A stretch of 64,000 bases of DNA from Azotosporobacter soli (GTDB taxonomy: Bacteria > Bacillota > Negativicutes > SG130). The DNA is taken from positions 1 to 64,000 of the forward strand of contig NZ_JAUAOA010000019.1 in NCBI RefSeq assembly GCF_030542965.1, given 5' to 3'. Below, piece after piece: positions 43,199 to 50,726 of this stretch (position 1 is its first letter; each line of letters opens with the position of its first letter). The notes below the pieces were generated by a model. The model made no database searches. It had not been told where the DNA came from and worked only from the letters and a program-made list of their open reading frames with translations. Both the position numbers and the translations under genes were made by a program.

Positions 43199-44269
43199 TT
43201 ACAGCCAACGCCGTCGCCTAAAATACGCCGCCATCGTCAGCGCCGCGAGCGCCATCGCGCTCAGGACTCCATAATAGCCGTATTGCCACTTCAGTTCCGG
43301 CATGTTCTCAAAATTCATTCCGTATACCCCGGCAATAAAGGTCAGCGGAATAAAAATCGTCGAAATGATCGTCAGCAGTTTCATGATCTCGTTCATTCGG
43401 TTGCTGATGCTCGAGAGATAGATGTCCTGCATGCCCGACAGCATCTCGCGGTAAATCTCGACCGTCTCGATGACTTGAATGACGTGATCGTACAAATCAC
43501 GCAGGTAAATGTGCGTCGCTTCCTCAATGTGAGCCGACTCCCCCCGTCCAAGGGCGCCGACCAACTCGCGCGCCGGCCATACTGCCTTGCGGATGTAAAT
43601 CATCTCCCGTTTCAATCGGTGCAGGTCCTGGAGCAAGCCTGGATTCGGCTGCGCCACAATCTCTTCCTCCACATTTTCAATTTTTTCGCCAATCTCTTCC
43701 AGCACCAGAAAATAATGGTCGACCAGATTGTCCAATAGCGCATAAAAGAGATAGTCGGCTCTGCGCGTATGCAGTTTCCCTTTGCCATGAACAACCCGCT
43801 CATAAACGCCGGCAAACACATCGTTTGCTCTCGCCGAGCTTTCCCGGAAGGAAATAACATACCCCTCGCCAAGGATCATGCTGACCTGTTCGCTTTCATA
43901 GCCGGCTTCATCTTGCGACGCTGTTAATGATTTGGCAATGATGCACAGATATTCGCCATAATCTTCAAACTTCGGACGCTGATTGGTGTTCAGGATATCT
44001 TCGAGAATCAGTGGATGCACGTCAAATAAAGACCCGACGTCCGCCACCACCTTCGCATCCAAGCCTTGGATATCGATCCAGGTCACGCCCGGTTGAGCAA
44101 CCAATCCGGGCAACTGTTCCAAAGGAAGCTGCTCTCGTTCCTCAATGTTTTCCGCATTGTAATGGATAACGCGAAGCTTGACTTCCTCCGCGCGAATCTC
44201 GCCGATATGCATTAGTGTGCCTGGAGACAAACCCACTTTCGGCGCAATCGAGCGTCTTTTCTTTCGCAT
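43199..44269 (-). CDS. corA: CorA-family Mg2+/Co2+ transporter
   Basis: A 356-residue CorA: a large cytoplasmic alpha/beta domain, a long helix (about 210-290, VEEEIVAQPNPGLLQDLHRLKREMIYIRK) and two C-terminal membrane segments with the pore motif YGMNFENMPEL. Pentamers admit Mg2+ along its gradient. The start ATG has a modest GGTGG ribosome site. It is a single gene on the minus strand; no M-box riboswitch is visible in the 290-base upstream gap. Confidence 0.93.
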   Translation of the reverse strand: MRKKRRSIAPKVGLSPGTLMHIGEIRAEEVKLRVIHYNAENIEEREQLPLEQLPGLVAQPGVTWIDIQGLDAKVVADVGSLFDVHPLILEDILNTNQRPKFEDYGEYLCIIAKSLTASQDEAGYESEQVSMILGEGYVISFRESSARANDVFAGVYERVVHGKGKLHTRRADYLFYALLDNLVDHYFLVLEEIGEKIENVEEEIVAQPNPGLLQDLHRLKREMIYIRKAVWPARELVGALGRGESAHIEEATHIYLRDLYDHVIQVIETVEIYREMLSGMQDIYLSSISNRMNEIMKLLTIISTIFIPLTFIAGVYGMNFENMPELKWQYGYYGVLSAMALAALTMAAYFRRRRWL

Positions 44270-44521
44270 AAAACACCACCCAGCCTAACTTCCATAATTT
44301 TATTGATCCATTCTTCATTCCTTCATTCGTCACGCGCTTGCATACGGATTTTCCTTCGCGCATATTCGGTCTGTCGATTTCTTTTACCTTATCTCAAATA
44401 CGTGAAAAAGAAAATCAAAAAACATCCCTTCCTTGCTTTTTATTGTAGAATAAAAGCCCAACTCAGGCAAAACATTTGTCTATTCGCAGCAGCAGCCTCC
44501 ATTTCCCCTCTTTTCTCCAAT

Positions 44522-44560
44522 AATAAAAAAAGAGAGGCGCCTTTGTCCGGACGCCTCCCG
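44522..44560 (-). terminator. Terminator of the GGDEF gene
   Basis: GGAGGCG pairs with CGCCTCT (about 44531-44538 and 44551-44558), followed on the minus strand by TTTTTTTATT. Confidence 0.8.
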
Positions 44561-44563
44561 TTC

Positions 44564-45286
44564 TCACTTGCACTTTTTTTCCTCTTCAATAATCGCATAT
44601 TGAAAATTGCTGAAGCCGCGCCGTTCTTTTTTTCGGCTGGCGTACATCGCCTGGTCCGCGCGTTTGATGACCATCAGCAGTTTCTCGCCCCGTCCGCTGG
44701 CGACGCCTACCGATAGCGTCGGTGCTGTCCTTTCTTCTTTTTGCAGACGCTGCCCCGCCTGTTCAATCTGCTTTTTCAGTGCCAATATTTCACTCACGTT
44801 CATCGCCCCGGCAAAAAGCACGATGAACTCATCGCCGCCCATGCGAAAGATTTCCGCTCTTTCCGTGCAGGACTGGCGCAGGATTTGCGCCGCCTGGCGG
44901 ATCAAACGATCGCCCGCCAGATGTCCGAACGTGTCATTGACGTTTTTCAGACCGTCGATATCGCAGACCAGTACGGTCATCCCTTCTTCGCACTTCTCCA
45001 TTTCGCATGCAATGTGTGAAAAGGCATAGCGATTCTTTAAACCGGTCAGCGCATCCTGTTCGCTGCAGTAGCGCAATTCTTCGATCCGCATTTTTTGCCG
45101 CCGATTCTCTTCGAGCAAACAGCTGCATTCGAGCGTCAGCAGGACAATGATCCCCATCAGTAAGGTGAGCGCCGCTTCCTGCGCGCTTTGCCGTTCGCCC
45201 GCATGCAAGGCCGCAGCGCCAATTAAGAGCCCGCACAGAATGCGGCCTTTTTTACCGTCATAGTAGAGTTCCAAGAGTGAGTGCAT
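44564..45286 (-). CDS. Membrane-linked GGDEF diguanylate cyclase
   Basis: A 240-residue protein with two short hydrophobic segments at the N-terminus (about 18-30 and 38-58), then a GGDEF domain (DALTGLKNRYAFS, DIDGLKNVNDTFGHLAGD, FRMGGDEFIVLFAG, TLSVGVASG). The active-site GGDEF is intact, so it should make c-di-GMP. An inhibitory RxxD site (K/RxxD upstream of GGDEF) is not obvious. The start ATG follows GGGAGG. Confidence 0.93.
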   Translation of the reverse strand: MHSLLELYYDGKKGRILCGLLIGAAALHAGERQSAQEAALTLLMGIIVLLTLECSCLLEENRRQKMRIEELRYCSEQDALTGLKNRYAFSHIACEMEKCEEGMTVLVCDIDGLKNVNDTFGHLAGDRLIRQAAQILRQSCTERAEIFRMGGDEFIVLFAGAMNVSEILALKKQIEQAGQRLQKEERTAPTLSVGVASGRGEKLLMVIKRADQAMYASRKKERRGFSNFQYAIIEEEKKCK

Positions 45287-45489
45287 CGACCAGGCCTCCC
45301 GTTCGATATAAAACCGTCGTCAATTGGATACCATTCTCGGCAGACATTGTTTTTCCTGCTGTACGTTCGCTCAATCGTTCGACAATTCACAGAACTTGTT
45401 TATAAAGAGCGCTATCTTTTTGTCGAAGAAAGTCTCTTTTCTTTGTTTAGACACTTTTACTGTCGTTTTTTTCTCCTCCCCATAATGAA

Positions 45490-45534
45490 AAAATGAACCG
45501 TCGCAAATAAACAATGCTTTGCGATGGTTCATTT
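45490..45534. terminator. Bidirectional terminator, small-gene operon
   Basis: AAATGAACCGTCGCAAA pairs with TTTGCGATGGTTCATTT with one mismatch pair, followed by T-runs on both strands. Confidence 0.85.
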
Positions 45535-45542
45535 TTTTAATG

Positions 45543-45815
45543 CTACAGAGGATGAAAGGCGAACACTTTTCCATTCGGACTCATGTATAGCACTTTCACT
45601 TTGCGCTTTTTCGTTATCGGCGTCCCTTTTACATAGTTCGCCAATAGCTCACGCGTGATCTTCGGATATTCCTCGCCGTTCATTTTTTTGATTGCTTCGG
45701 TTTTCATCCATTTGAAAACGTCGGAAGTCGTGAATTCGCGCGGCAAAAACTCCGCATCCACCGCCAATTTCATTTCCGCGACGAGTTCCGGGTCGCACAT
45801 TGTTTCGTCATTCAT
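45543..45815 (-). CDS. Hypothetical protein, 90 aa
   Basis: I do not recognise this. The protein is mainly helical (DPELVAEMKLAVDAEFLPREFTTSDVFKWMKTEAIKKMNGEE...), basic at the C-terminus (GTPITKKRKVKVLYMSPNGKV), and lacks Cys clusters. The start ATG at 45815 is nine bases after GGAGGAG; longer in-frame readings cross into the upstream gene. It follows the zinc-finger-like gene by 22 bases and is probably its operon partner. Confidence 0.6.
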   Translation of the reverse strand: MNDETMCDPELVAEMKLAVDAEFLPREFTTSDVFKWMKTEAIKKMNGEEYPKITRELLANYVKGTPITKKRKVKVLYMSPNGKVFAFHPL

Positions 45816-45837
45816 CCAGCGTTGCTCCTCCGATTCT

Positions 45838-46290
45838 TTAATAGCAGATCCGGATAGCGCCGTCTTGATAAATTTCAATCGCATTGTAGCTATCCATAAT
45901 CTTGCGTGCTGTTTTTTCATCTACCTCGGCGATATCGGCCGAACCGTAAATGATGTCGTGATAATAATCAAAAATCCCTAAATTATTGATCGCCAAATAC
46001 GAGCGGATGCCGTTATGTTCACCGTTTGGCGCCAGTTTGACGCTTTGTTTGCGCAGCCATGCGACCGTTTCGTCATGACTACGCAGCCCTTTCGTCAGAT
46101 GCGTGATTACATGACGATCCGTCCCCACATGTCCGACGCGAAAATGCGCCAGACACTCCTGGCAAATGCCGCGTTCGCCGACCAGCTTCGCCGCGACCGG
46201 CGCGTCTTCATAACAGTAAAAGCAAGTTCCATTGTTGCTGCGATGCCACTTATAAATGTCTTCATAACTTTTTTTCTTGCGAAATTCCAT
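45838..46290 (-). CDS. Hypothetical protein with two CxxC zinc-finger pairs
   Basis: About 150 residues. Two CxxC pairs (CFYC...CQEC, about 25 residues apart) form a likely zinc ribbon near the N-terminus, followed by HITHLTKGLRSHDETVAWLRKQ and a C-terminal mixed part (SYLAINNLGIFDYYHDIIYG). No family recognised. The start ATG at 46290 is preceded by AGGGAG; an ATG 27 bases upstream has no ribosome site. It is co-directional with the 90-residue gene. Confidence 0.6.
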   Translation of the reverse strand: MEFRKKKSYEDIYKWHRSNNGTCFYCYEDAPVAAKLVGERGICQECLAHFRVGHVGTDRHVITHLTKGLRSHDETVAWLRKQSVKLAPNGEHNGIRSYLAINNLGIFDYYHDIIYGSADIAEVDEKTARKIMDSYNAIEIYQDGAIRICY

Positions 46291-46360
46291 CTGCGTTTTT
46301 TCTCCCTGTCGTTTCATGCCACGTAACTAGTATACTACATGCAATCAAGCGACCTCTTTT

Positions 46361-47062
46361 CTAGCGAACCGTGAAAGAAACGGAAGCGGCTTCGCGTCCG
46401 TTGTCGTCGCTGTCGTTCATCCGCAGATCCCACTCTCCCGCTTCCGGCGCGACAAAGATCATCCAGCCATGCGTGCGCTCTTCGATGTAGCGATACGTGA
46501 TGTCATAGCGGTCATTCACCTCTTCGCTCCCATGCGGCACTGAAGACGGCACGATGCCAATCCATGCATTGGCAGGCCAATTGCGTGGCGTGGTGAACGA
46601 GACGTCGATCCGCTCGCCCGGGGCGAAGACGTTCTTTTTCAGGAAAAGTTTCGCATCTCCGGCAGTCGGATCGGGGGTCGTCGTGAATCGGGCCGCTGCA
46701 ATCTCTCGTCCGTTCCTGGCCGCGTCATAGAGACGCGCTTCCCATTGGCCGGGTGCAGGCGCCTTGAAGACCACCACGCCGACGCTGCGCTTTTCGATAT
46801 ATTGATGGACCGTCTGCTTAACGTCCGGCGTTTCTTTGCCATGCGGCGTCGCGGCCGAAACGATTCCGATCCATGCGTCGCGCGGCCAGTCTTCCGGCGT
46901 TTGAAACGTCACGCTGATCCTGTCGCCCTGCACATATTCCTCTTTGTCCAGCACAATACTCGCATCGCCTTTTCCCGCGGCCGCCGCGCTCAGCAAAAAC
47001 AGGAACAGGCATAGCACCGCTACGCTAACGCCGAAGAAGCCCCGTCTCTTCTCGCAAGCCAT
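46361..47062 (-). CDS. Exported protein with two tandem ~95-residue repeats
   Basis: A 233-residue protein with a signal peptide (about 1-33) and two repeats of the same domain. Both repeats contain F(T/Q)TP..WP..AWIGIV....PHG.E, then YIE.R..G...F.AP..G.W..R..D...NGRE and end in FT. The beta-rich pattern suggests an Ig-like or lectin-like extracytoplasmic domain. The start ATG at 47062 follows GGGGGG. It is 23 bases downstream of korB, but a shared function is not evident. Confidence 0.7.
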   Translation of the reverse strand: MACEKRRGFFGVSVAVLCLFLFLLSAAAAGKGDASIVLDKEEYVQGDRISVTFQTPEDWPRDAWIGIVSAATPHGKETPDVKQTVHQYIEKRSVGVVVFKAPAPGQWEARLYDAARNGREIAAARFTTTPDPTAGDAKLFLKKNVFAPGERIDVSFTTPRNWPANAWIGIVPSSVPHGSEEVNDRYDITYRYIEERTHGWMIFVAPEAGEWDLRMNDSDDNGREAASVSFTVR

Positions 47063-47085
47063 CCTTATCCCCCCTTTGGCATGCA

Positions 47086-47949
47086 CTAAGCCAATTTGTG
47101 CATCAAAGCCGTCACGTCGATGCCGTCAAGCGCTTGCGCGACGAGCGTTCCTTTTTCCAGCTGCGGCAACGAATCGCTGAACGTCGGTTTTTCGCTGCGA
47201 TAAAAGACGCCGAGCGGTATTTTCTCCCCCCAAAGCGAACCATATTCCAATGCCTGTTTCCGATCCGTCTCGTCGTAGCCGCTGACGCTTTCCAGCGACA
47301 ACGCACGCTCTTTGTACCACTGATAGGTATTGACCGGATTGAAGGAAACGCAAGGCTGCAGGATGTCGAGCACCGCAAAGCCGCGATGGCGCACGGCTTC
47401 GGCCATCAGCTGCGCCAGTTGATCGATGTTCGCGGCCGAACCGCGCGCGACAAAGCTCGCGCCTGCGCTCAGCGCAAGTTGCACGATGTTCACCGCCTGT
47501 TCTACGTTACCGAGCGGCGGCGGCGTGAACTTGGTGACCGTTCCCCGATCCGTCGTCGGAGATGCCTGCCCTTTCGTCAGCGCATAGATCTGATTGTTGT
47601 GAATGAAATAGCTAAGATCGAGGTTGCGGCGCGCCGAATGGATGAAGTGCCCCATGCCAAGCCCCATTCCGTCGCCTTCGCCGCCTTCGGCAATGACCGT
47701 CAGTTCGTGGTTGGCCAGCTTGACGCCGCTGGCCACCGGCAGAGTCCGTCCGTGCAGCGTCTCGATCCGGTACGTGTTGACGTATTGGCCGATCTTGCTG
47801 CCGCAGCCGATGCCCGTTACCAACGCCACTTTTTCCAGATCGATTTCCAGGATGCCCATCGCTTTTTTCCAGGCCGTGAGAATGCCGTAATTTCCGCACC
47901 CGACGCACCAGGTCGGTGCATACTCTAGTCCTGCGTTTGTCGCCGCCAT
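47086..47949 (-). CDS. korB: 2-oxoacid:ferredoxin oxidoreductase, beta subunit
   Basis: A 287-residue thiamine-pyrophosphate-binding subunit with the opening PTWCVGCGNYGILTAW, then TGIGCGSKIGQYVNTYRIETLHGRTLPVASGVKLAN and GEGDGMGLGMGHFIHSARRNLDLSYFIHNN. Conserved Cys residues suggest one 4Fe-4S cluster. It pairs with the alpha subunit, whose stop codon shares one base with this start (TGATG). It oxidatively decarboxylates, or reductively makes, a 2-oxoacid such as 2-oxoglutarate; the substrate is not certain. Confidence 0.88.
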   Translation of the reverse strand: MAATNAGLEYAPTWCVGCGNYGILTAWKKAMGILEIDLEKVALVTGIGCGSKIGQYVNTYRIETLHGRTLPVASGVKLANHELTVIAEGGEGDGMGLGMGHFIHSARRNLDLSYFIHNNQIYALTKGQASPTTDRGTVTKFTPPPLGNVEQAVNIVQLALSAGASFVARGSAANIDQLAQLMAEAVRHRGFAVLDILQPCVSFNPVNTYQWYKERALSLESVSGYDETDRKQALEYGSLWGEKIPLGVFYRSEKPTFSDSLPQLEKGTLVAQALDGIDVTALMHKLA

Positions 47950-49706
47950 CAGCCCATCACCTCCCTGATTTTTTCCCGGATGCCTGTTGGAACAAACGGA
48001 CGTGAATCATATTTTAGATAAAGATGGTCGACCGCCAGTCCGGTATGTCTTCGTATCACGCCGCCTAATTGCGCCGTCTTGTTGCCTTCGATCAGCAACG
48101 TTTTTTTCGCTTTGCTTAAGACCGCTGCAACAATTTCAGTCGGAAACGGTTCAATGTAACGCAGTTGAAGGAAATTCACCCGATACGGCCCTGTTTCCTC
48201 TTGCGCCAGCGCTTCGAGAATCGCCCCCTTGGTCGAGCCCCAGGCGATGAGCGTCAGATCCGCCTCTTGCGGACCGTAAAGCGTCGCACCCGGAATATCG
48301 CGCAGCATCACGGGAATCTTGCGATACCACTTATCAAGCATCGCGACGGTGTTTTGCGGCTCGTCTCCGGCATATTCATGATTCCCCGAACTGTAAAAAC
48401 CGTCTTCGCCATGACTGTAGCTGGTCGCGATGTGCCGTCCGCCGCGCTGTCCCGGCAAGGCGCGCGGCGATACGCCGTCTTCTGTCAGTTGATAGCGAAG
48501 ATAGCGCTCCTGTTGTTCTAGTTCCTCTTCACTGATTCGTTTGCCCCGTTCAATTACCAGACCCTCCTGTTTAAAAAACGGCTGCACAAACGACGAGTCC
48601 GCCAGATATTTATCGGTAAGGATGATCCCCTGCACTTGGTATTTTTCCACCAGATTCAGCAGGCGGAAGGTTTCGTAGAAGCATTCTTCCACGTCCCCCG
48701 GCGCTACGATGATGCGCGGAAACTCACCCTGCGACGCATGCAAAACAAAGTTCAAATCGGCTTGCGCCGTCCGCGTCGGCTGTCCGGTGCTTGGCCCGCC
48801 CCGCTGCGCATTGACCATGACCAGCGGAATTTCGGCCTGCGCGGCAAAGCCGAGCGCTTCGGTCATCAACGCAAAACCGCCGCCGCTCGTGGAACCGATG
48901 CAGCGTGCGCCGGCAAACGAAGCGCCGATCAGCATGTTCATCGCCGCGATCTCGTCTTCGGCCTGCTTAAAGACCACGCCGTACGGCGCGCCGTATTCAG
49001 CCAGATAACTAAGCACGCTCGAGCCCGGCGTCATCGGATATCCGGCGGCGAACTTGCAGCCGCCTTTGATCGCCGCCATCGCGATCGCCTCGTTGCCGTT
49101 AATCAGCATAGTCTCTCCTTTCGCTGCCGAAAAACGCAGGGAAAGAGACGGCGTCTGCGTCATCACGCTGGCCACGAGCGCGCGGCCGTTTTCAAACGCC
49201 TGCCTGTTCTTCTCTCTCACCTCGGCCTTGCTGAACTCTGCTTCCAGCGTCGCCTGCAACGAAGCAGCCGGAAAGCCGCTCAGCGCACAAAAACCGCCGA
49301 GCAGCACGCTGTTCAGCATGATCTTTGCCCCTTTTTCGGGCAATGCACCCGACAGATCCACGCCGATCAATCGAACTCCTTCCGGCGTCTTTATCGAATC
49401 CGTCCTGACCGCCTTCGTATCGTACAGCACGCTACCGCCCTTTTTCACTCTGCCGATATTCAATTCAAACGCCGGTTGCGACAGTGCGCCGAGAAAGTCG
49501 ACCTCCTCTTCATAAGCGAGCAAAGTCTGCTCGGCAATTCTCACTAGGCAGGTGTTCAGACCGCCTTTGATTAACGACGGATATTCATTGACTACGACGG
49601 CGCTCAGTCCGCTGCGCATCGCGCTCTTCGCCACCAGTGAGCCTGCGCTCATGACGCCGTACCCGGCTTCGCCGCCGAAGAGGCAGGTGAATGGTTTCGT
49701 GTCCAA
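47949..49706 (-). CDS. korA: 2-oxoacid:ferredoxin oxidoreductase, fused gamma-alpha subunit
   Basis: A 585-residue protein: N-terminal gamma domain (CLFGGEAGYGVMSAGSLVAKSAM, about 1-185) fused to the alpha part (YPMTPGSSVLSYLAEYG, NGNEAIAMAAIKGG, and a C-terminal 2-oxoacid-dependent domain). This fused form is known for KorA of 2-oxoglutarate:ferredoxin oxidoreductase. The start is TTG 49706, seven bases after GGGAGGG. No separate ferredoxin subunit is encoded here. Confidence 0.88.
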   Translation of the reverse strand: MDTKPFTCLFGGEAGYGVMSAGSLVAKSAMRSGLSAVVVNEYPSLIKGGLNTCLVRIAEQTLLAYEEEVDFLGALSQPAFELNIGRVKKGGSVLYDTKAVRTDSIKTPEGVRLIGVDLSGALPEKGAKIMLNSVLLGGFCALSGFPAASLQATLEAEFSKAEVREKNRQAFENGRALVASVMTQTPSLSLRFSAAKGETMLINGNEAIAMAAIKGGCKFAAGYPMTPGSSVLSYLAEYGAPYGVVFKQAEDEIAAMNMLIGASFAGARCIGSTSGGGFALMTEALGFAAQAEIPLVMVNAQRGGPSTGQPTRTAQADLNFVLHASQGEFPRIIVAPGDVEECFYETFRLLNLVEKYQVQGIILTDKYLADSSFVQPFFKQEGLVIERGKRISEEELEQQERYLRYQLTEDGVSPRALPGQRGGRHIATSYSHGEDGFYSSGNHEYAGDEPQNTVAMLDKWYRKIPVMLRDIPGATLYGPQEADLTLIAWGSTKGAILEALAQEETGPYRVNFLQLRYIEPFPTEIVAAVLSKAKKTLLIEGNKTAQLGGVIRRHTGLAVDHLYLKYDSRPFVPTGIREKIREVMG

Positions 49707-49786
49707 AAAAATCCCTCCCACATTGCCAATTTATCTTTTTTTACTCCTTCGCTGTGCACAATAAAATACCTGTAATTTTCTTACAT

Positions 49787-49848
49787 AAAAAAAGAAGACT
49801 GTCTCAAAACAGCTGCTGTCTGCCGCTTTGAAACAGTCCCTTTCTTTT
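49787..49848 (-). terminator. Terminator of the endonuclease IV gene
   Basis: AAAGAAGACTGTCTCAAA pairs with TTTGAAACAGTCCCTTTCTTT around a large loop. Minus-strand sequence ends TCTTCTTTTTTTATG. It is related to the GGCTGTCTC-type terminators elsewhere in the window. Confidence 0.75.
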
Positions 49849-49850
49849 CA

Positions 49851-50684
49851 TTATAGGCCGCGCAGCAAACGAATCTCTTCGCCATAGCCGTCGACTTCAT
49901 TCGGCGTTTCGAGAAAGAACGGCAGCTCGCAAAGCGACGGGTGCTTGATGATGCGGGCAATCGCCGCCAAGCCGAGCGAGCCTTCGCCGATTTTTTCATG
50001 CCGATCCTTGCGACTGTGAAACGGATTCTTGCTGTCGTTCAAATGAATCGCCTTCAGTCGTTCCAGGCCGATAACTTGATCAAATTCAGCCAGCACGCCA
50101 TCGAGATCATTTACGATATCATAACCGGCGTCGTAGACATGGCAGGTATCGAGGCATATGCCGAGTTTATCCCGGCAGGCGACGCGGTCGATGATTGCGC
50201 GCAGTTCCTCGAAGCGTCCCCCCACTTCACTGCCCTTGCCGGCCATTGTTTCCAAAAGGACAAGCGTCGTCTGCTCTTCTTTCAGCACCTCGTTCAGCAA
50301 GGCGGCGATCATTTCAATGCCCGCCTCGACGCCCGCACCGACATGACTGCCCGGATGAAAGTTATAGTAATTATGCGGCAGCTGTTCCATGCGCGCCAGG
50401 TCGTCAAGCATCACTTCAAACGCGAACTCACGCACCCGCGCATCGGCGGAACAGGGATTCAGCGTGTACGGCGCATGCGCCAAAATCGGCGCGAACGCAT
50501 TCTCTTCGGCCAACGCCAAAAACGCTTCCAGATCCGCTTTGTCGAGCGCCTTCGCCTTGCCGCCGCGCGGATTGCGGCTGAAAAACTGAAACGTATTGCC
50601 GCCGAGGCGCAGGATCTCACGCCCCATATGTTCATAGCCCTTGCTGCTCGATAGATGACAACCGATCTTCAGATTGTCCGTCAT
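49851..50684 (-). CDS. nfo: Deoxyribonuclease IV (AP endonuclease)
   Basis: A 277-residue TIM-barrel endonuclease IV. Zn-ligand regions are visible: [14 protein letters not shown] (His), [30 protein letters not shown] (Glu), [15 protein letters not shown] (Asp/His), [22 protein letters not shown] and [15 protein letters not shown]. It cuts at abasic sites in base excision repair. The start ATG at 50684 is six bases after GGAGGT; an upstream start (50726) is rejected because the ribosome site lies inside it. It is 42 bases downstream of the large c-di-GMP protein. Confidence 0.95.
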   Translation of the reverse strand: MTDNLKIGCHLSSSKGYEHMGREILRLGGNTFQFFSRNPRGGKAKALDKADLEAFLALAEENAFAPILAHAPYTLNPCSADARVREFAFEVMLDDLARMEQLPHNYYNFHPGSHVGAGVEAGIEMIAALLNEVLKEEQTTLVLLETMAGKGSEVGGRFEELRAIIDRVACRDKLGICLDTCHVYDAGYDIVNDLDGVLAEFDQVIGLERLKAIHLNDSKNPFHSRKDRHEKIGEGSLGLAAIARIIKHPSLCELPFFLETPNEVDGYGEEIRLLRGL

Positions 50685-50726
50685 CAAAAAACCTCCTTTC
50701 CGTGTGTGCTGCTTGGCATGCGCCAT

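Noticed and set aside
44270-44521. M-box or other riboswitch upstream of corA
   Set aside because: No conserved riboswitch core or terminator pair is visible in this stretch.
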